Positions 7,705 to 17,000 of a stretch of DNA of 64,000 nucleotides are shown here, in pieces. This DNA is from an uncultured Armatimonadota bacterium (GTDB taxonomy: Bacteria; Armatimonadota; Fimbriimonadia; Fimbriimonadales; Fimbriimonadaceae): NCBI GenBank assembly GCA_903899015.1, contig CAIUHP010000079.1:1-64000 (forward strand). Reading direction: 5' to 3'. Both the position numbers and the translations under genes were made by a program. Numbering within the stretch: position 1 is the stretch's first letter; every line of letters begins with the position of its first letter. The notes under the pieces are model-generated. The model had not been told where the DNA came from, did no database searches, and saw only the letters and a program-made list of their open reading frames with translations.

Positions 7705-8505
7705 TTAGTTTCCAACTCCAGATCCGCTCTTATCTACCGATCCGCTTGATCCACTCGAATCGATCGAATCCGACGATCCTTCTGCATCTCCAGCCGCACG
7801 TTTCATATTGCTGATGATCCCTCGCATCTGCTCAGGAACTCGCCCGTCGTCCGGCTTGGCATCCTTGCGAAGCCCAATCTGCATAAATGTTGCCAAGTTG
7901 GCACCGTTCTTTTTTCGTTTTAGATATATTGCCTGAGATTTATCCATGGCGACGACACTGTCGTTGCCTGTCCACGCCAAATTCATATCTATGACGCTAG
8001 GGATCGGATTTCCTGACGTTCCAGTAGTCCGAACGTCCCGCATTGCAACAATAACACCTTTTTGCTCAAATTTTCCGTTGGCAACCGTTTCGGAGTCGCC
8101 AGACAGTAAGTCAATCGTCACGTTCCCCTTCTTCGAGAACTTCACGAGTCCCTTCTGAACGCTCGTTGTTGCCACCCAAGCTTGATCTTGTTTGATCGCG
8201 ATCGTCTTCACAACTTGCCACTCCCCTACCAAGCTGTGATGGCGGCCTTGCCCGATAAGCGCCAACACCATTTCCCAGTCATCTTGCCAAGGCTGGTATT
8301 TATAACAAGCATAACCAGCTAAGCATAAAAATACAAAGCTAAATAATCCTTTCGATGAGCCGGGATCCACATAACGGCGATTCTTTTTCTTCTTCTTCTT
8401 TGAAATTTTGTCGAGGCCTGCTCCAATCGGAACGAATTTACACGAAGTGCATTCGTCTCCTCCGCTCCAGGGCAAGCCACATCTCGGGCACCGATCTAGG
8501 TCCAT
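7705..8505 (-). CDS. Zinc-ribbon, single-TM membrane protein of unknown function
   Basis: The 266-residue protein opens with a zinc ribbon (CPRCGLPW...CTSC, residues 6-22), then a lysine-rich stretch (KKKKKKNRR), one membrane segment (about 52-67) and a roughly 120-residue beta-rich region beginning 'LVGEWQVVKTIAIKQDQ', which reads like a lipocalin-type or 'small-molecule burial' strand pattern. The C-terminus is a Ser/Asp/Gly-rich tail (SSDSIDSSGSSGSVDKSGSG), low complexity. The topology suggests the ribbon in the cytoplasm and the beta domain outside. Together with the downstream prepilin it forms a two-gene unit. A TATAAT box 6 nt before the ATG suggests leaderless transcription. No function is assigned. 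Confidence 0.65.
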   Translation of the reverse strand: MDLDRCPRCGLPWSGGDECTSCKFVPIGAGLDKISKKKKKKNRRYVDPGSSKGLFSFVFLCLAGYACYKYQPWQDDWEMVLALIGQGRHHSLVGEWQVVKTIAIKQDQAWVATTSVQKGLVKFSKKGNVTIDLLSGDSETVANGKFEQKGVIVAMRDVRTTGTSGNPIPSVIDMNLAWTGNDSVVAMDKSQAIYLKRKKNGANLATFMQIGLRKDAKPDDGRVPEQMRGIISNMKRAAGDAEGSSDSIDSSGSSGSVDKSGSGVGN

Positions 8506-8511
8506 AGACTT

Positions 8512-8517
8512 ATTATA
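8512..8517 (-). promoter_or_regulatory. -10 box TATAAT, 6 nt before the start of the zinc-ribbon gene
   Basis: A perfect TATAAT sits 6 nt upstream of the ATG at 8505. Transcription from it would begin at or next to the start codon, giving a leaderless mRNA. No good -35 hexamer is seen 17 nt upstream. The rest of the 311-nt gap (8506-8816) shows no gene or strong structure. Confidence 0.55.
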
Positions 8518-8816
8518 GTGATCTTACGCCAAGTTAATGAAACAACTTCTTTGGATCGTAGGTCTAAGGCCTGGTGTCGCAAGCAAAAAGAGGGCAAGAG
8601 TCCTAGGCGTACACCATCTAATTAACTCGAATCAATAGGTTTTTGAACTTGTAGAGTTTCAGTTAACCGTTAATTTCTCAGAAAGACCAATCGCGATGGT
8701 TTCGACATTGGCAGTTGCTGAAATGTCCAGGCGAACAGGTTCGAGGTGATTAAGGACAGACAGCGTCAAAAAGGTTTAAGCGGTATATCGCTTCACCATA
8801 AGCCGGTAATTGGTCT

Positions 8817-9704
8817 CTAGTCTTCGCCCAGAAGTTTACGAAGCCGCTCTTTCTCATCTCTCTCGCGTTGTCGAGCACTCACTTCACCCAGAAATTCCTG
8901 GTGCCTCGCTCTGCTCCGCTTGATGGCCGCTTCTTCTTCTTTCCTGGCGCGCCGATCTGCAAAGAACTCTCCGAACCTAAATCCACCGGTGTTCCTTAGT
9001 TCGGTGTAGCAAGTTATCAGGCCAACTCCGCCAAAAAGGAAGAAGAAATTGGCTTTCGTTGCAAACGCGTAAATGATGAGCGGAGGCGCAATGATCATCC
9101 CGAAGTGAGCGGCGGCTCGACTTGCTTTAAAGTAGCTAATCTTGAAACTAAGAATCGCTCGTAAAGCATGGCCACCATCCCAGGGCAAGAGAGGAATCAA
9201 ATTGAAAAATCCTAGGAGGATATTGATGTGGCCCAGGCTCTTGATGATCCAAAACTGCATCCATAAATCCTCGTTGGCCGCTGTTTGAGCGGGGGCTAGT
9301 TGGGATATGCCTAGGCAGACGATCCCAACTCCAAACGTAGCGGCTGGACCAGCTAAGGTAACGATCAAATCTTGACGTGGGGAGCGCGATCCTGTCGACA
9401 TCGCGAATCCACCAAACCCATGGAGTGTGATCGAAAGATCCCGTAATCGAAAATGCTTCGCGGACAAAGCGTGTCCCAATTCGTGAATTAGAATTGATAG
9501 AACAATCAGGACCGCATATTCGACGGATAAGCCGAATCCTAAACCGTCACCACTTAACACGGGCCAAAGAAAGAAGAGGATGGATATGTGAAGAAAAATC
9601 GGAATGCCAAATAGGCGCCCGACACGTACCTGCCAGTTCAATATCTTCAGAAAGCTTGACGAATTCACGAATGTCCACGCACTTTGGACTTTAGAATATC
9701 TCAA
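8817..9704 (-). CDS. M50 (site-2 protease family) intramembrane metalloprotease
   Basis: The 295-residue membrane protein has the zinc motif HELGH (residues 74-78) in a hydrophobic helix and the second motif 'NLIPLLPWDGGHAL', where the Asp completes the metal site. About six hydrophobic segments are visible. The N-terminal part (FGIPIFLHISILFFL) matches stand-alone small M50 proteases without PDZ domain. The C-terminus from about residue 245 is a charged Arg/Glu-rich helix (RRARKEEEAAIKRSRARHQE), probably cytoplasmic. Known relatives release membrane-bound regulators by cutting in the membrane; the substrate here is unknown. It is the last gene of a three-gene operon, 9 nt after the two-TM protein, which may be a partner or substrate (inference). 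A later start near residue 25 is possible. Confidence 0.85.
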   Translation of the reverse strand: MRYSKVQSAWTFVNSSSFLKILNWQVRVGRLFGIPIFLHISILFFLWPVLSGDGLGFGLSVEYAVLIVLSILIHELGHALSAKHFRLRDLSITLHGFGGFAMSTGSRSPRQDLIVTLAGPAATFGVGIVCLGISQLAPAQTAANEDLWMQFWIIKSLGHINILLGFFNLIPLLPWDGGHALRAILSFKISYFKASRAAAHFGMIIAPPLIIYAFATKANFFFLFGGVGLITCYTELRNTGGFRFGEFFADRRARKEEEAAIKRSRARHQEFLGEVSARQRERDEKERLRKLLGED

Positions 9705-9713
9705 TAGTCCTGG

Positions 9714-10223
9714 CTATGCTGAGCTTATATTTTCGATCGTCCTAGAAGCACTTGGCTTGACGATCTCTTTCGTGATCAAAGCAGACGTTGCCAAGAGAAA
9801 CATGACTCCGGTGATGAGAAAAAAGGCGACTTGGCGGGCTCTTCGGCCATTCAGCTCGGTATCAATGGCGGAATAAGCAGGGTCGGACTCCAAGTAGTGT
9901 ACGTCGGTAAAATCTAAGTTACCTGGAACCTCGCCGGTTCCGAAATAGCGTTTCCCTTTCACGATAAAGCTGTAGTTGGCTTCCGGTGCTTTCAATCGCT
10001 CCTTGGCAATCGGACTCAAAACTTCACCGAGGGCTGCCTTACTGTGGTGAATCAGTGTCGCGGCTCGGTCCATTTCGGGCAGGGCTCGTGTAACAAGTAA
10101 CCAGGAGGCAGCAACAAGCAAAGAAACGGTCACTCCTAAACACGCAATCAAACTTCGTTTTCGAGCATCAGACACTGAATTCATCAGTTTGGCTTCCGTA
10201 ATGAGTAACGACGTTCCACGCAT
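9714..10223 (-). CDS. Two-TM membrane protein with extracytoplasmic beta domain (DUF3592-like)
   Basis: The 169-residue protein has one membrane helix at about residues 25-45 (LIACLGVTVSLLVAASWLLV) and another at about 132-150 (VAFFLITGVMFLLATSALI). Between them lies an approximately 85-residue loop with 'EANYSFIVKGKRYFGTGEVPGN', similar in pattern to DUF3592 domains that sit between two helices. No catalytic residues are apparent. Its ATG overlaps the stop codon of the decarboxylase gene (TGATG), and the M50 protease gene follows after 9 nt, so all three are probably made together. The topology (two helices around an outside domain) would suit an M50 substrate or partner; that is a guess from context. 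Confidence 0.65.
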   Translation of the reverse strand: MRGTSLLITEAKLMNSVSDARKRSLIACLGVTVSLLVAASWLLVTRALPEMDRAATLIHHSKAALGEVLSPIAKERLKAPEANYSFIVKGKRYFGTGEVPGNLDFTDVHYLESDPAYSAIDTELNGRRARQVAFFLITGVMFLLATSALITKEIVKPSASRTIENISSA

Positions 10224-12094
10224 CAGACAAATACCTCGTCCGCGGCCGAATATAGGTTTTCAACTAATTCGCTGATGAAATATCGACCACGACGCTTCGC
10301 TTCGGTATACCAAGGATTCATCAGCACCGAGCGAAGCAGAAACACCCCTTCGCGCTCATATTCTTCGGCGGTCACTCCGAGCCGGTCTAAAAATGGCGAT
10401 ACGGTCTTCAGCGAATACTGATGATTGTGAAGACTCGTTCGACTTAGAAAGAACGGCTGATCGTACACCCGCTTGCCACTGGTATCGGAGACGTTAAATC
10501 TTTCGTAAATATCCCGATTGAACTCATTCAAGTCTTTCAAACATCGGTGAGACCGATCTCGAAATGCGAAACAAAGGATATTTGATCCGGGAGCGCATAT
10601 AGGTACCGCTTGGCAGTGAGTTCCCTCGACCAAAGATGGATACTTTTCGAGGAGTGCGTGCAGTTCACACGCGTTTCGAATTCCCTCTTGGATGAGTTTG
10701 CCGTGTCCGGACTTGTCGAGTGGAATCAGAGTGTGGCTGAGCCAAACGGCTGCAGCGGCGGCTCCCGGTTTGCTGCCCTCCAAAATGTAGAGTCCTATGT
10801 TTCCAGACTTTCGTTCAGCTTCTACTCCGCCAATGGAATCCTCAATGTAGGGAGCCTCTTGTCGTGCAATCGCCTTCACGATGTCGGACTTAAAGCAAAT
10901 CGCTCCGGCGGGATAGGGGACGTAACCTAGCTTATGAGGATCAATCGTGACCGAATCGCAACCACTCATGGCGTCGAGAGAATCACAGGTATTCCCGACC
11001 GGCAATTGCAAATCAACTTCGTGCCGTATGCCGTTCAAAGAAACGTGGGCCTTCGGCTCTCCCAATCCAAGCCGATCCGGTAGGGCTACCGTCCTCAAAT
11101 ATCCGCCGTAAGCTGCATCGACGTGAAGCCAAAAGCTTTGCTGTTGACATTCTCTGAGGCGGACAATTTCACCAACCGGATCGATCGCACCTTCTTCGGT
11201 CGTCCCGACAATGGTCACAACCGCAACAACGTGATCGCCTCTCGATTCCACTTGATGCAGTTTTTCTTGCAAGTCCTCAACATCCATTCGAAACTCTTGA
11301 TCCACCTTCACGGTGAGCAACGAGTTTCGTCCCATGCCAAGAACATCAAGAGCCTTCTTAATCGAATAGTGCTGGGTTTCTGGCGCCAAAACGACGGGGT
11401 TCGACTGGAGTTTGGCAATGATCTTCGAGTAGCCGTGCTCGACGATATTGAAAGGTGATTCGAGATAGGCCCGAATGGCATCTCGTGCAGGAGCTTCATC
11501 GAATAAGGCGGCAAGTGCATGAAGTGCGACCTGAGGCGAGCATCCAAATGAGATTTCACTTGCGGTGAGGCCAAGTACTTGGCGCATATCGTGAATCACT
11601 AGAGGAAGATATTTGACCGTCCGAGCGATCCAAAGGGCTTCGATATTGGCGAGAGTTCCCCCGCTCGTCAGATGCGCCCAACTGTCGTCACCATAACCGA
11701 CCATCTTTGAGATCATGCGTGACGCTTCCATCTCAAGCCGCACGGTTACCGGTGCCGCTTCCGAGGTTACGTTGTTGGGGTTGTAAAGCATCGCAGCAAA
11801 ATAGCCCGCGATAGCAGGCAATGTTTGCTCCGTGACCATGTGAGCCGCATACCGTGGACTTTGAAACGGGAAGTCTGCTTTTAGCCGAGCTAGCAACTCA
11901 AACAGGCGATCATCAAATCGATCCTGGAATGCTTCTCCTGCGCGCCTGCTTTCGGCATCAATGACGAGACCATCTTCAGGAAAGTAGTTTCGACGCCAAG
12001 CATAGTAGTCCTGAAGGATCTTGCCAACATAGCCAGCGAACCAATCGCCATTCTCGCCCTTAGGACCCGCAAACCAGGCTGAGGTTTCACTCAA
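10223..12094 (-). CDS. PLP-dependent group II decarboxylase, tyrosine decarboxylase-like
   Basis: The 623-residue length and many blocks match bacterial tyrosine decarboxylases (about 620 residues): 'FAGPKGENGDW' at the N-terminus, 'WAHLTSGGTLANIEALW' (about 139-155), 'HVDAAYGGYLR' with the cofactor-binding Asp (324-334), the PLP lysine K388 in 'SVTIDPHKLGY', and 'YILEGSKPGAAAAAVWLSHT'. The family removes the alpha-carboxyl group from aromatic or acidic amino acids; the exact substrate cannot be told from the motifs alone. The start appears to be TTG at 12094, with an in-frame stop shortly upstream. No amino acid/amine antiporter lies next to it, unlike acid-resistance tyrosine decarboxylase loci. 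It leads a three-gene operon with a membrane protein and an M50 protease. Confidence 0.82.
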   Translation of the reverse strand: MSETSAWFAGPKGENGDWFAGYVGKILQDYYAWRRNYFPEDGLVIDAESRRAGEAFQDRFDDRLFELLARLKADFPFQSPRYAAHMVTEQTLPAIAGYFAAMLYNPNNVTSEAAPVTVRLEMEASRMISKMVGYGDDSWAHLTSGGTLANIEALWIARTVKYLPLVIHDMRQVLGLTASEISFGCSPQVALHALAALFDEAPARDAIRAYLESPFNIVEHGYSKIIAKLQSNPVVLAPETQHYSIKKALDVLGMGRNSLLTVKVDQEFRMDVEDLQEKLHQVESRGDHVVAVVTIVGTTEEGAIDPVGEIVRLRECQQQSFWLHVDAAYGGYLRTVALPDRLGLGEPKAHVSLNGIRHEVDLQLPVGNTCDSLDAMSGCDSVTIDPHKLGYVPYPAGAICFKSDIVKAIARQEAPYIEDSIGGVEAERKSGNIGLYILEGSKPGAAAAAVWLSHTLIPLDKSGHGKLIQEGIRNACELHALLEKYPSLVEGTHCQAVPICAPGSNILCFAFRDRSHRCLKDLNEFNRDIYERFNVSDTSGKRVYDQPFFLSRTSLHNHQYSLKTVSPFLDRLGVTAEEYEREGVFLLRSVLMNPWYTEAKRRGRYFISELVENLYSAADEVFV

Positions 12095-12346
12095 AGGTAT
12101 TCACACTCAAGAATTGGAGTGTGTGAGGGTTTTTATGTTCCCGCCGGCACGGATCTTTGACGGATTTGAGAACCCATAGCTGGCCCTTCGAAACACGTCC
12201 ATGAAACTCCTGACGGGCGAGATTGACGGGTGAGGTCTATGCTGAAAGCTGTAGACCTCGTTCCATGAAGGTGAATCACGACAGGTTTTGAACCTGGTTC
12301 TGACTCTAAAAACTCTTTGGATCGATGCCGACCCAGGGAGTAATTT

Positions 12347-13984
12347 GTGAATCCGAATCGCACCGATCTCACCACGCCACCAGACCTGACCCACGAGAGA
12401 CGCACCGGACCGGTTCGAGTGCAACGGCCTCAGTATCTGGACCTCATGCCTCCATGCAACCACGCATGCCCGGCAGGCGAGAACATTCAGGCCTGGCTTT
12501 CCCTCGCGACCGAAGGGAAGTTTCGGGAAGCATGGGATGTCATCGTTCGGGACAATCCACTTCCAGCTGTTCATGGGCGGGTGTGTTATCACCCGTGCGA
12601 ATCGAACTGCAATCGAAAAGAGTTTGATAACCCGATCAGCATCCATGCTATCGAACGGTTTCTCGGCGACTTAGCGCTTGACGAAGCCTGGACACCCGCA
12701 ATCAACGTTCCACCATCCGGCAAAAAAGTTCTTGTGGTTGGTGCGGGCCCGAGCGGGCTTTCTTGTGCTCACCACCTCGCACTTCTCGGTCACGAGGTTG
12801 AAATTCGAGATGCGGCCCCGTTGGCGGGCGGAATGATGCGATACGGAATTCCCGCTTACCGCCTTCCACGCAACATCCTTGATGGCGAGATCGCCCGCCT
12901 CAAGCGAATGGGAATTCAAATAACACTCAGCGATCGAGTCATCGACCTCCTCGAATCGATTCACTTCGGTCACTTCGACGCTGCGTTTGTAGCGATCGGC
13001 GCGCACCTTGGAAAGAAGACGGAAATTCCAGCTCGTGATGCGGGCAAGATTCTCGATGCCGTTACTTTTCTTCGAGATGTCGAATCCGGAAAAGCACCTG
13101 CGCTAGGGCGACGGGTTGCCATCTACGGTGGTGGAAATACAGCAATGGACGCGGCTAGAGTTGCCATGCGACTCGGTTCGGAACCGCTCATTATCTATCG
13201 ACGCGACCGAGAGCACATGCCCGCTCACGAAATTGAAGCGGATGAAGCGATTGAAGAAGGAGTGGATATTCACTGGCTCCGAACCATTAAATCGATCGAA
13301 GCCACCACCTTTACGGTGGAGAAAATGCAGATTGACGAGAATGGTCGTCCGAGACCGACTGGTGAATATGAGACCATCGAAGCCGACGACCTCATTCTCG
13401 CTCTCGGTCAAGATACCGACACCACGTTCCTTCAGAAGGTGCCCGATATCAAGTTCAAAGATGACGGAACGGTCGAAGTCAACGCTCAAATGATGACGGG
13501 ACACCCCGGAATTTTTGCAGGCGGAGACATGGTTCCTTCGGAGAGAACCGTTACCATCGGTGTGGGGCACGGTAAAAAAGCCGCACGCAATATCGACAGC
13601 TTCCTTCGCCAAGAACCCTACTACAAGCCTTCACCGAAGCTGCTTGCTACCTACGACAAGCTGAAGCTGTGGTACTTCGCGGGTGTCAAACAGCAAACTC
13701 AAACTCAGATCGATCTCGCCCATCGCAAAGATGGCTTTGGCGAAGTGGTTGGTGGTCTCAGCAAAGAGGAAGCCCAGTTTGAATCCAAGCGCTGCTTCTC
13801 GTGCGGCAACTGTTTTGAATGCGATGGCTGTTATGCGGCATGTCCAGAAGACGCGATCATCAAACTTGGCCCCGGCAACCGCTACGAATTTGACTTCAAC
13901 AAGTGCACGGGCTGCGCCACTTGCTTTGACCAATGCCCCTGCCACGCCATTTCGATCATTCCCGAACAGGCGGCTTCTGCCTAG
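12347..13984 (+). CDS. GltD-like NAD(P)H/FAD oxidoreductase with C-terminal 2[4Fe-4S] ferredoxin domain
   Basis: The 545-residue protein has an N-terminal Fe-S domain of the glutamate synthase small-subunit kind (CNHACPAGENIQAW, later CYHPCESNC), an FAD motif VVGAGPSGLS near residue 127, a second dinucleotide site IYGGGNTAMDAA near 260, and a C-terminal pair of ferredoxin clusters (CFSCGNCFECDGCYAACP and CTGCATCFDQCPC). Such proteins move electrons between NAD(P)H and iron-sulfur partners. The start is GTG with GGGAG 6 nt upstream, one of the few good Shine-Dalgarno sites here. The NifJ gene follows 20 nt later and a DHOD-like gene after that, so its likely role is linking ferredoxin from pyruvate oxidation to pyridine nucleotide (inference). 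It could also be read as a PreT-like subunit. Confidence 0.85.
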   Translation: MNPNRTDLTTPPDLTHERRTGPVRVQRPQYLDLMPPCNHACPAGENIQAWLSLATEGKFREAWDVIVRDNPLPAVHGRVCYHPCESNCNRKEFDNPISIHAIERFLGDLALDEAWTPAINVPPSGKKVLVVGAGPSGLSCAHHLALLGHEVEIRDAAPLAGGMMRYGIPAYRLPRNILDGEIARLKRMGIQITLSDRVIDLLESIHFGHFDAAFVAIGAHLGKKTEIPARDAGKILDAVTFLRDVESGKAPALGRRVAIYGGGNTAMDAARVAMRLGSEPLIIYRRDREHMPAHEIEADEAIEEGVDIHWLRTIKSIEATTFTVEKMQIDENGRPRPTGEYETIEADDLILALGQDTDTTFLQKVPDIKFKDDGTVEVNAQMMTGHPGIFAGGDMVPSERTVTIGVGHGKKAARNIDSFLRQEPYYKPSPKLLATYDKLKLWYFAGVKQQTQTQIDLAHRKDGFGEVVGGLSKEEAQFESKRCFSCGNCFECDGCYAACPEDAIIKLGPGNRYEFDFNKCTGCATCFDQCPCHAISIIPEQAASA

Positions 13985-14004
13985 AACAAGCGCATTTGAA
14001 CCCC

Positions 14005-17000
14005 ATGAAACAAAAACAAGAAGCTCCCGAAGCAGTCTCAGCGAACGTCACGACGATCGACGGAAACGAAGCCGCCGCTTACGTGGCGTATCGTGTGAAC
14101 GAAGTCTGCTCGATTTATCCCATCACTCCTTCTTCAACCATGGCCGAACTGGCTGACCAATGGGCGAGCGAGGGGAAACGAAACATTTGGGGAGAAATTC
14201 CCGATGTCATCGAAATGCAAAGCGAAGCGGGTGCGGCGGGAACAGTTCACGGCTCGCTGCAAGCGGGCTCACTCACCACGACGTTTACCGCTTCGCAGGG
14301 ACTCTTGCTGATGATTCCCAACATGTACAAGATCGCGGGAGAACTTACGCCCTGTGTGATTCATGTTGCAGCTCGGTCCATCGCTACCCAGGGACTTTCG
14401 ATTTTTGGCGACCACCAGGATGTAATGGCGGCTCGATCCACCGGATTTGCTCAACTCTCCTCGGGCTCGGTTCAAGAAGCTCACGATATGGCGATGATTG
14501 CTCAGACTTCCACGCTAGAGAGTCGAATTCCATTCATCCACTTCTTCGATGGCTTCCGAACTTCGCATGAAGTTAACAAGGTTGAGCTTCTCACGGATGA
14601 ACAAATTCGAGCGATGATTGACGAGGAACTGATTATCAAGTTCCGAAATCGAGGAATGAATCCGGACAAACCGTTTATTCGCGGTACAGCTCAAAACCCG
14701 GACGTTTACTTCCAAAGTCGAGAAGCAGCAAGCATCTTTTACGACAAGTGCCCTGCGATTGTCGAAAAAGCGATGGCGCAGTTTGGAGATCTCACCGGCC
14801 GATATTACAAACTGTTCGAATACTTTGGCTCCCCAACAGCCACGCGCGTGATCATTTTGATGGGCTCGGGCGCCGAGACGGTCCGCGAAACATGCGATTT
14901 TCTCAACGCAAATGGAGAGAGTGTTGGAGTCATTCAGGTTCACCTGTATCGACCGTTTGCCGCCGATCGCTTACTCGCGGCGATTCCCACTACTGCAAAA
15001 TCCATTACGGTTCTTGATCGAACGAAGGAGCCCGGAGCTGGGGGAGAGCCTCTCTATGCGGACGTTATCGGCGCATTTGCGGAATCAGTTGCATCGGGTG
15101 ATGGTCCCTTCTCAACGATGCCTCGCATTCTTTGCGGCCGATACGGACTCTCATCGAAAGAATTCAATCCCGGCATGGTCAAGGCCGTCTATGACGAAAT
15201 GCTCAAGTCCAAGCCCAAGAACCATTTCACGGTCGGAATTAACGACAATGTAATGAACCTAAGCCTCGATTACGATCGAAATTTCGATATCGAATCTAAA
15301 GACGTTCACCGAGCAATTTTCTATGGATTAGGGGCAGATGGAACCGTCGGCGCCAACAAAAACACGATCAAAATCATTGGCGAAGATCCTAGATTCTATG
15401 CTCAGGGATACTTCCTATACGACTCTAAGAAATCGGGTTCCCAAACGATTTCTCACTTACGGTTTGGCCCAAGACCGATCCGCTCACCGTATCTGATTTC
15501 AAAGGCTCAGTTCGTCGCGTGCCACCAGTTCAACTTCGTGGACCGCACCGACATCTTGAAACCAGCCGCGGTGGGAGGGACTTTCCTTCTCAATAGCCCC
15601 TACTCGAAAGACGAAGTTTGGGACCAGTTGCCTCGAGTCATGCAAGAGCAGATCGTTGAGAAGAAGCTCAAGTTTTATGTCATCGACGCTTCTCAGGTCG
15701 CCCGAGCAGTTGGCATGGGCAACCGAACGAACACGATCATGCAGACTTGCTTCTTCGCCATTTCAGGAGTCCTTCCACGCGAACAGGCAATCGATCAGAT
15801 CAAGTATTCGATCAAGAAGACCTATGGCAAGAAAGGCGAAGAAGTCGTTCGAAAGAACTTTGAAGCCGTTGATGGAACGATCGCCAACCTCTTCGAAGTA
15901 ACCGTTCCCACCACCGTCAACAGTAGAGTTGAGCTTCGTGATCCGGTGTCAGCAGCGGCCCCCGATTTCGTTCAACGAGTTACCGCAAGGATCATCGCCG
16001 GAGAAGGCGACGACATCCCAGTGGGCGACTTGCCGATCGACGGCACATACCCAAGCGGAACTTCCAAATGGGAAAAGCGAAATATCGCCGAATTTATTCC
16101 GGTCTGGGAATCGGAAACGTGCATTCAGTGCGGGAATTGTAGCTTCGTTTGTCCGCATGGAGTCATTCGAACCCGACTGTTTCACAAGGACGAACTCTCT
16201 AAAGCCCCTGCCGGATTCCAATCCGCTCCCATTGAAGCCAAAGGATTCCCGGATACGCTTTACACCTTGCAGGTATATGCCGAAGACTGCACCGGATGCA
16301 CACTTTGCTTTGAAGCTTGCCCAGTTCGTGACCGAAACGAGGCGGGTAAGCGAGCGATCAACATGGTGCCCAAGCAACCCGAAATGGTTGCAACTGCCAA
16401 GGATCACAACGCTTTCTTTGAAACGATCCCCGTCAATGACCGCGCTTCAGTGGATTTCTCATCAGTGCGAGGAAGTCAGTTCCTAGAACCCCTCTTTGAA
16501 TTCTCGGGGGCGTGTGCCGGATGCGGAGAGACTCCGTATCTCAAACTGCTGTCCCAATTATTCGGAGATCGGATGCTGGTGGCGAACGCGACTGGTTGTT
16601 CTTCCATCTACGGTGCCAATCTGCCAACCACTCCGTGGAGCGTCAACCACGAAGGTCGAGGCCCCGCTTGGTCAAACTCTTTGTTTGAGGACAACGCCGA
16701 ATTTGGACTCGGTATGCGAGTTTCGGCTGACCGCCATCGAAACGCAGCCGAACGACTGCTTCATAAGCTTGCCGACAAGATCGGAATTGGCTTGGTAGAC
16801 GACCTACTTAATTCACCTCAGCGCATCGAGACGGATATTCGCCTCCAACGCGGTCGAGTCCAAGAACTAAAGAAGAAATTGATTGCGATCAATTCCCTCG
16901 ATTCCAAGGTGTTGCTTGCAGTGGCCGACTCGCTCGTTCGACGAAGTGTGTGGATTGTGGGTGGTGACGGTTGGGCCTACGACATTGGCTCGGGCGGTCT

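Noticed and set aside
12107-12646. 179-codon minus frame over the start of the GltD-like gene
   Set aside because: It is antisense to clearly conserved coding sequence and to the promoter region of the operon.
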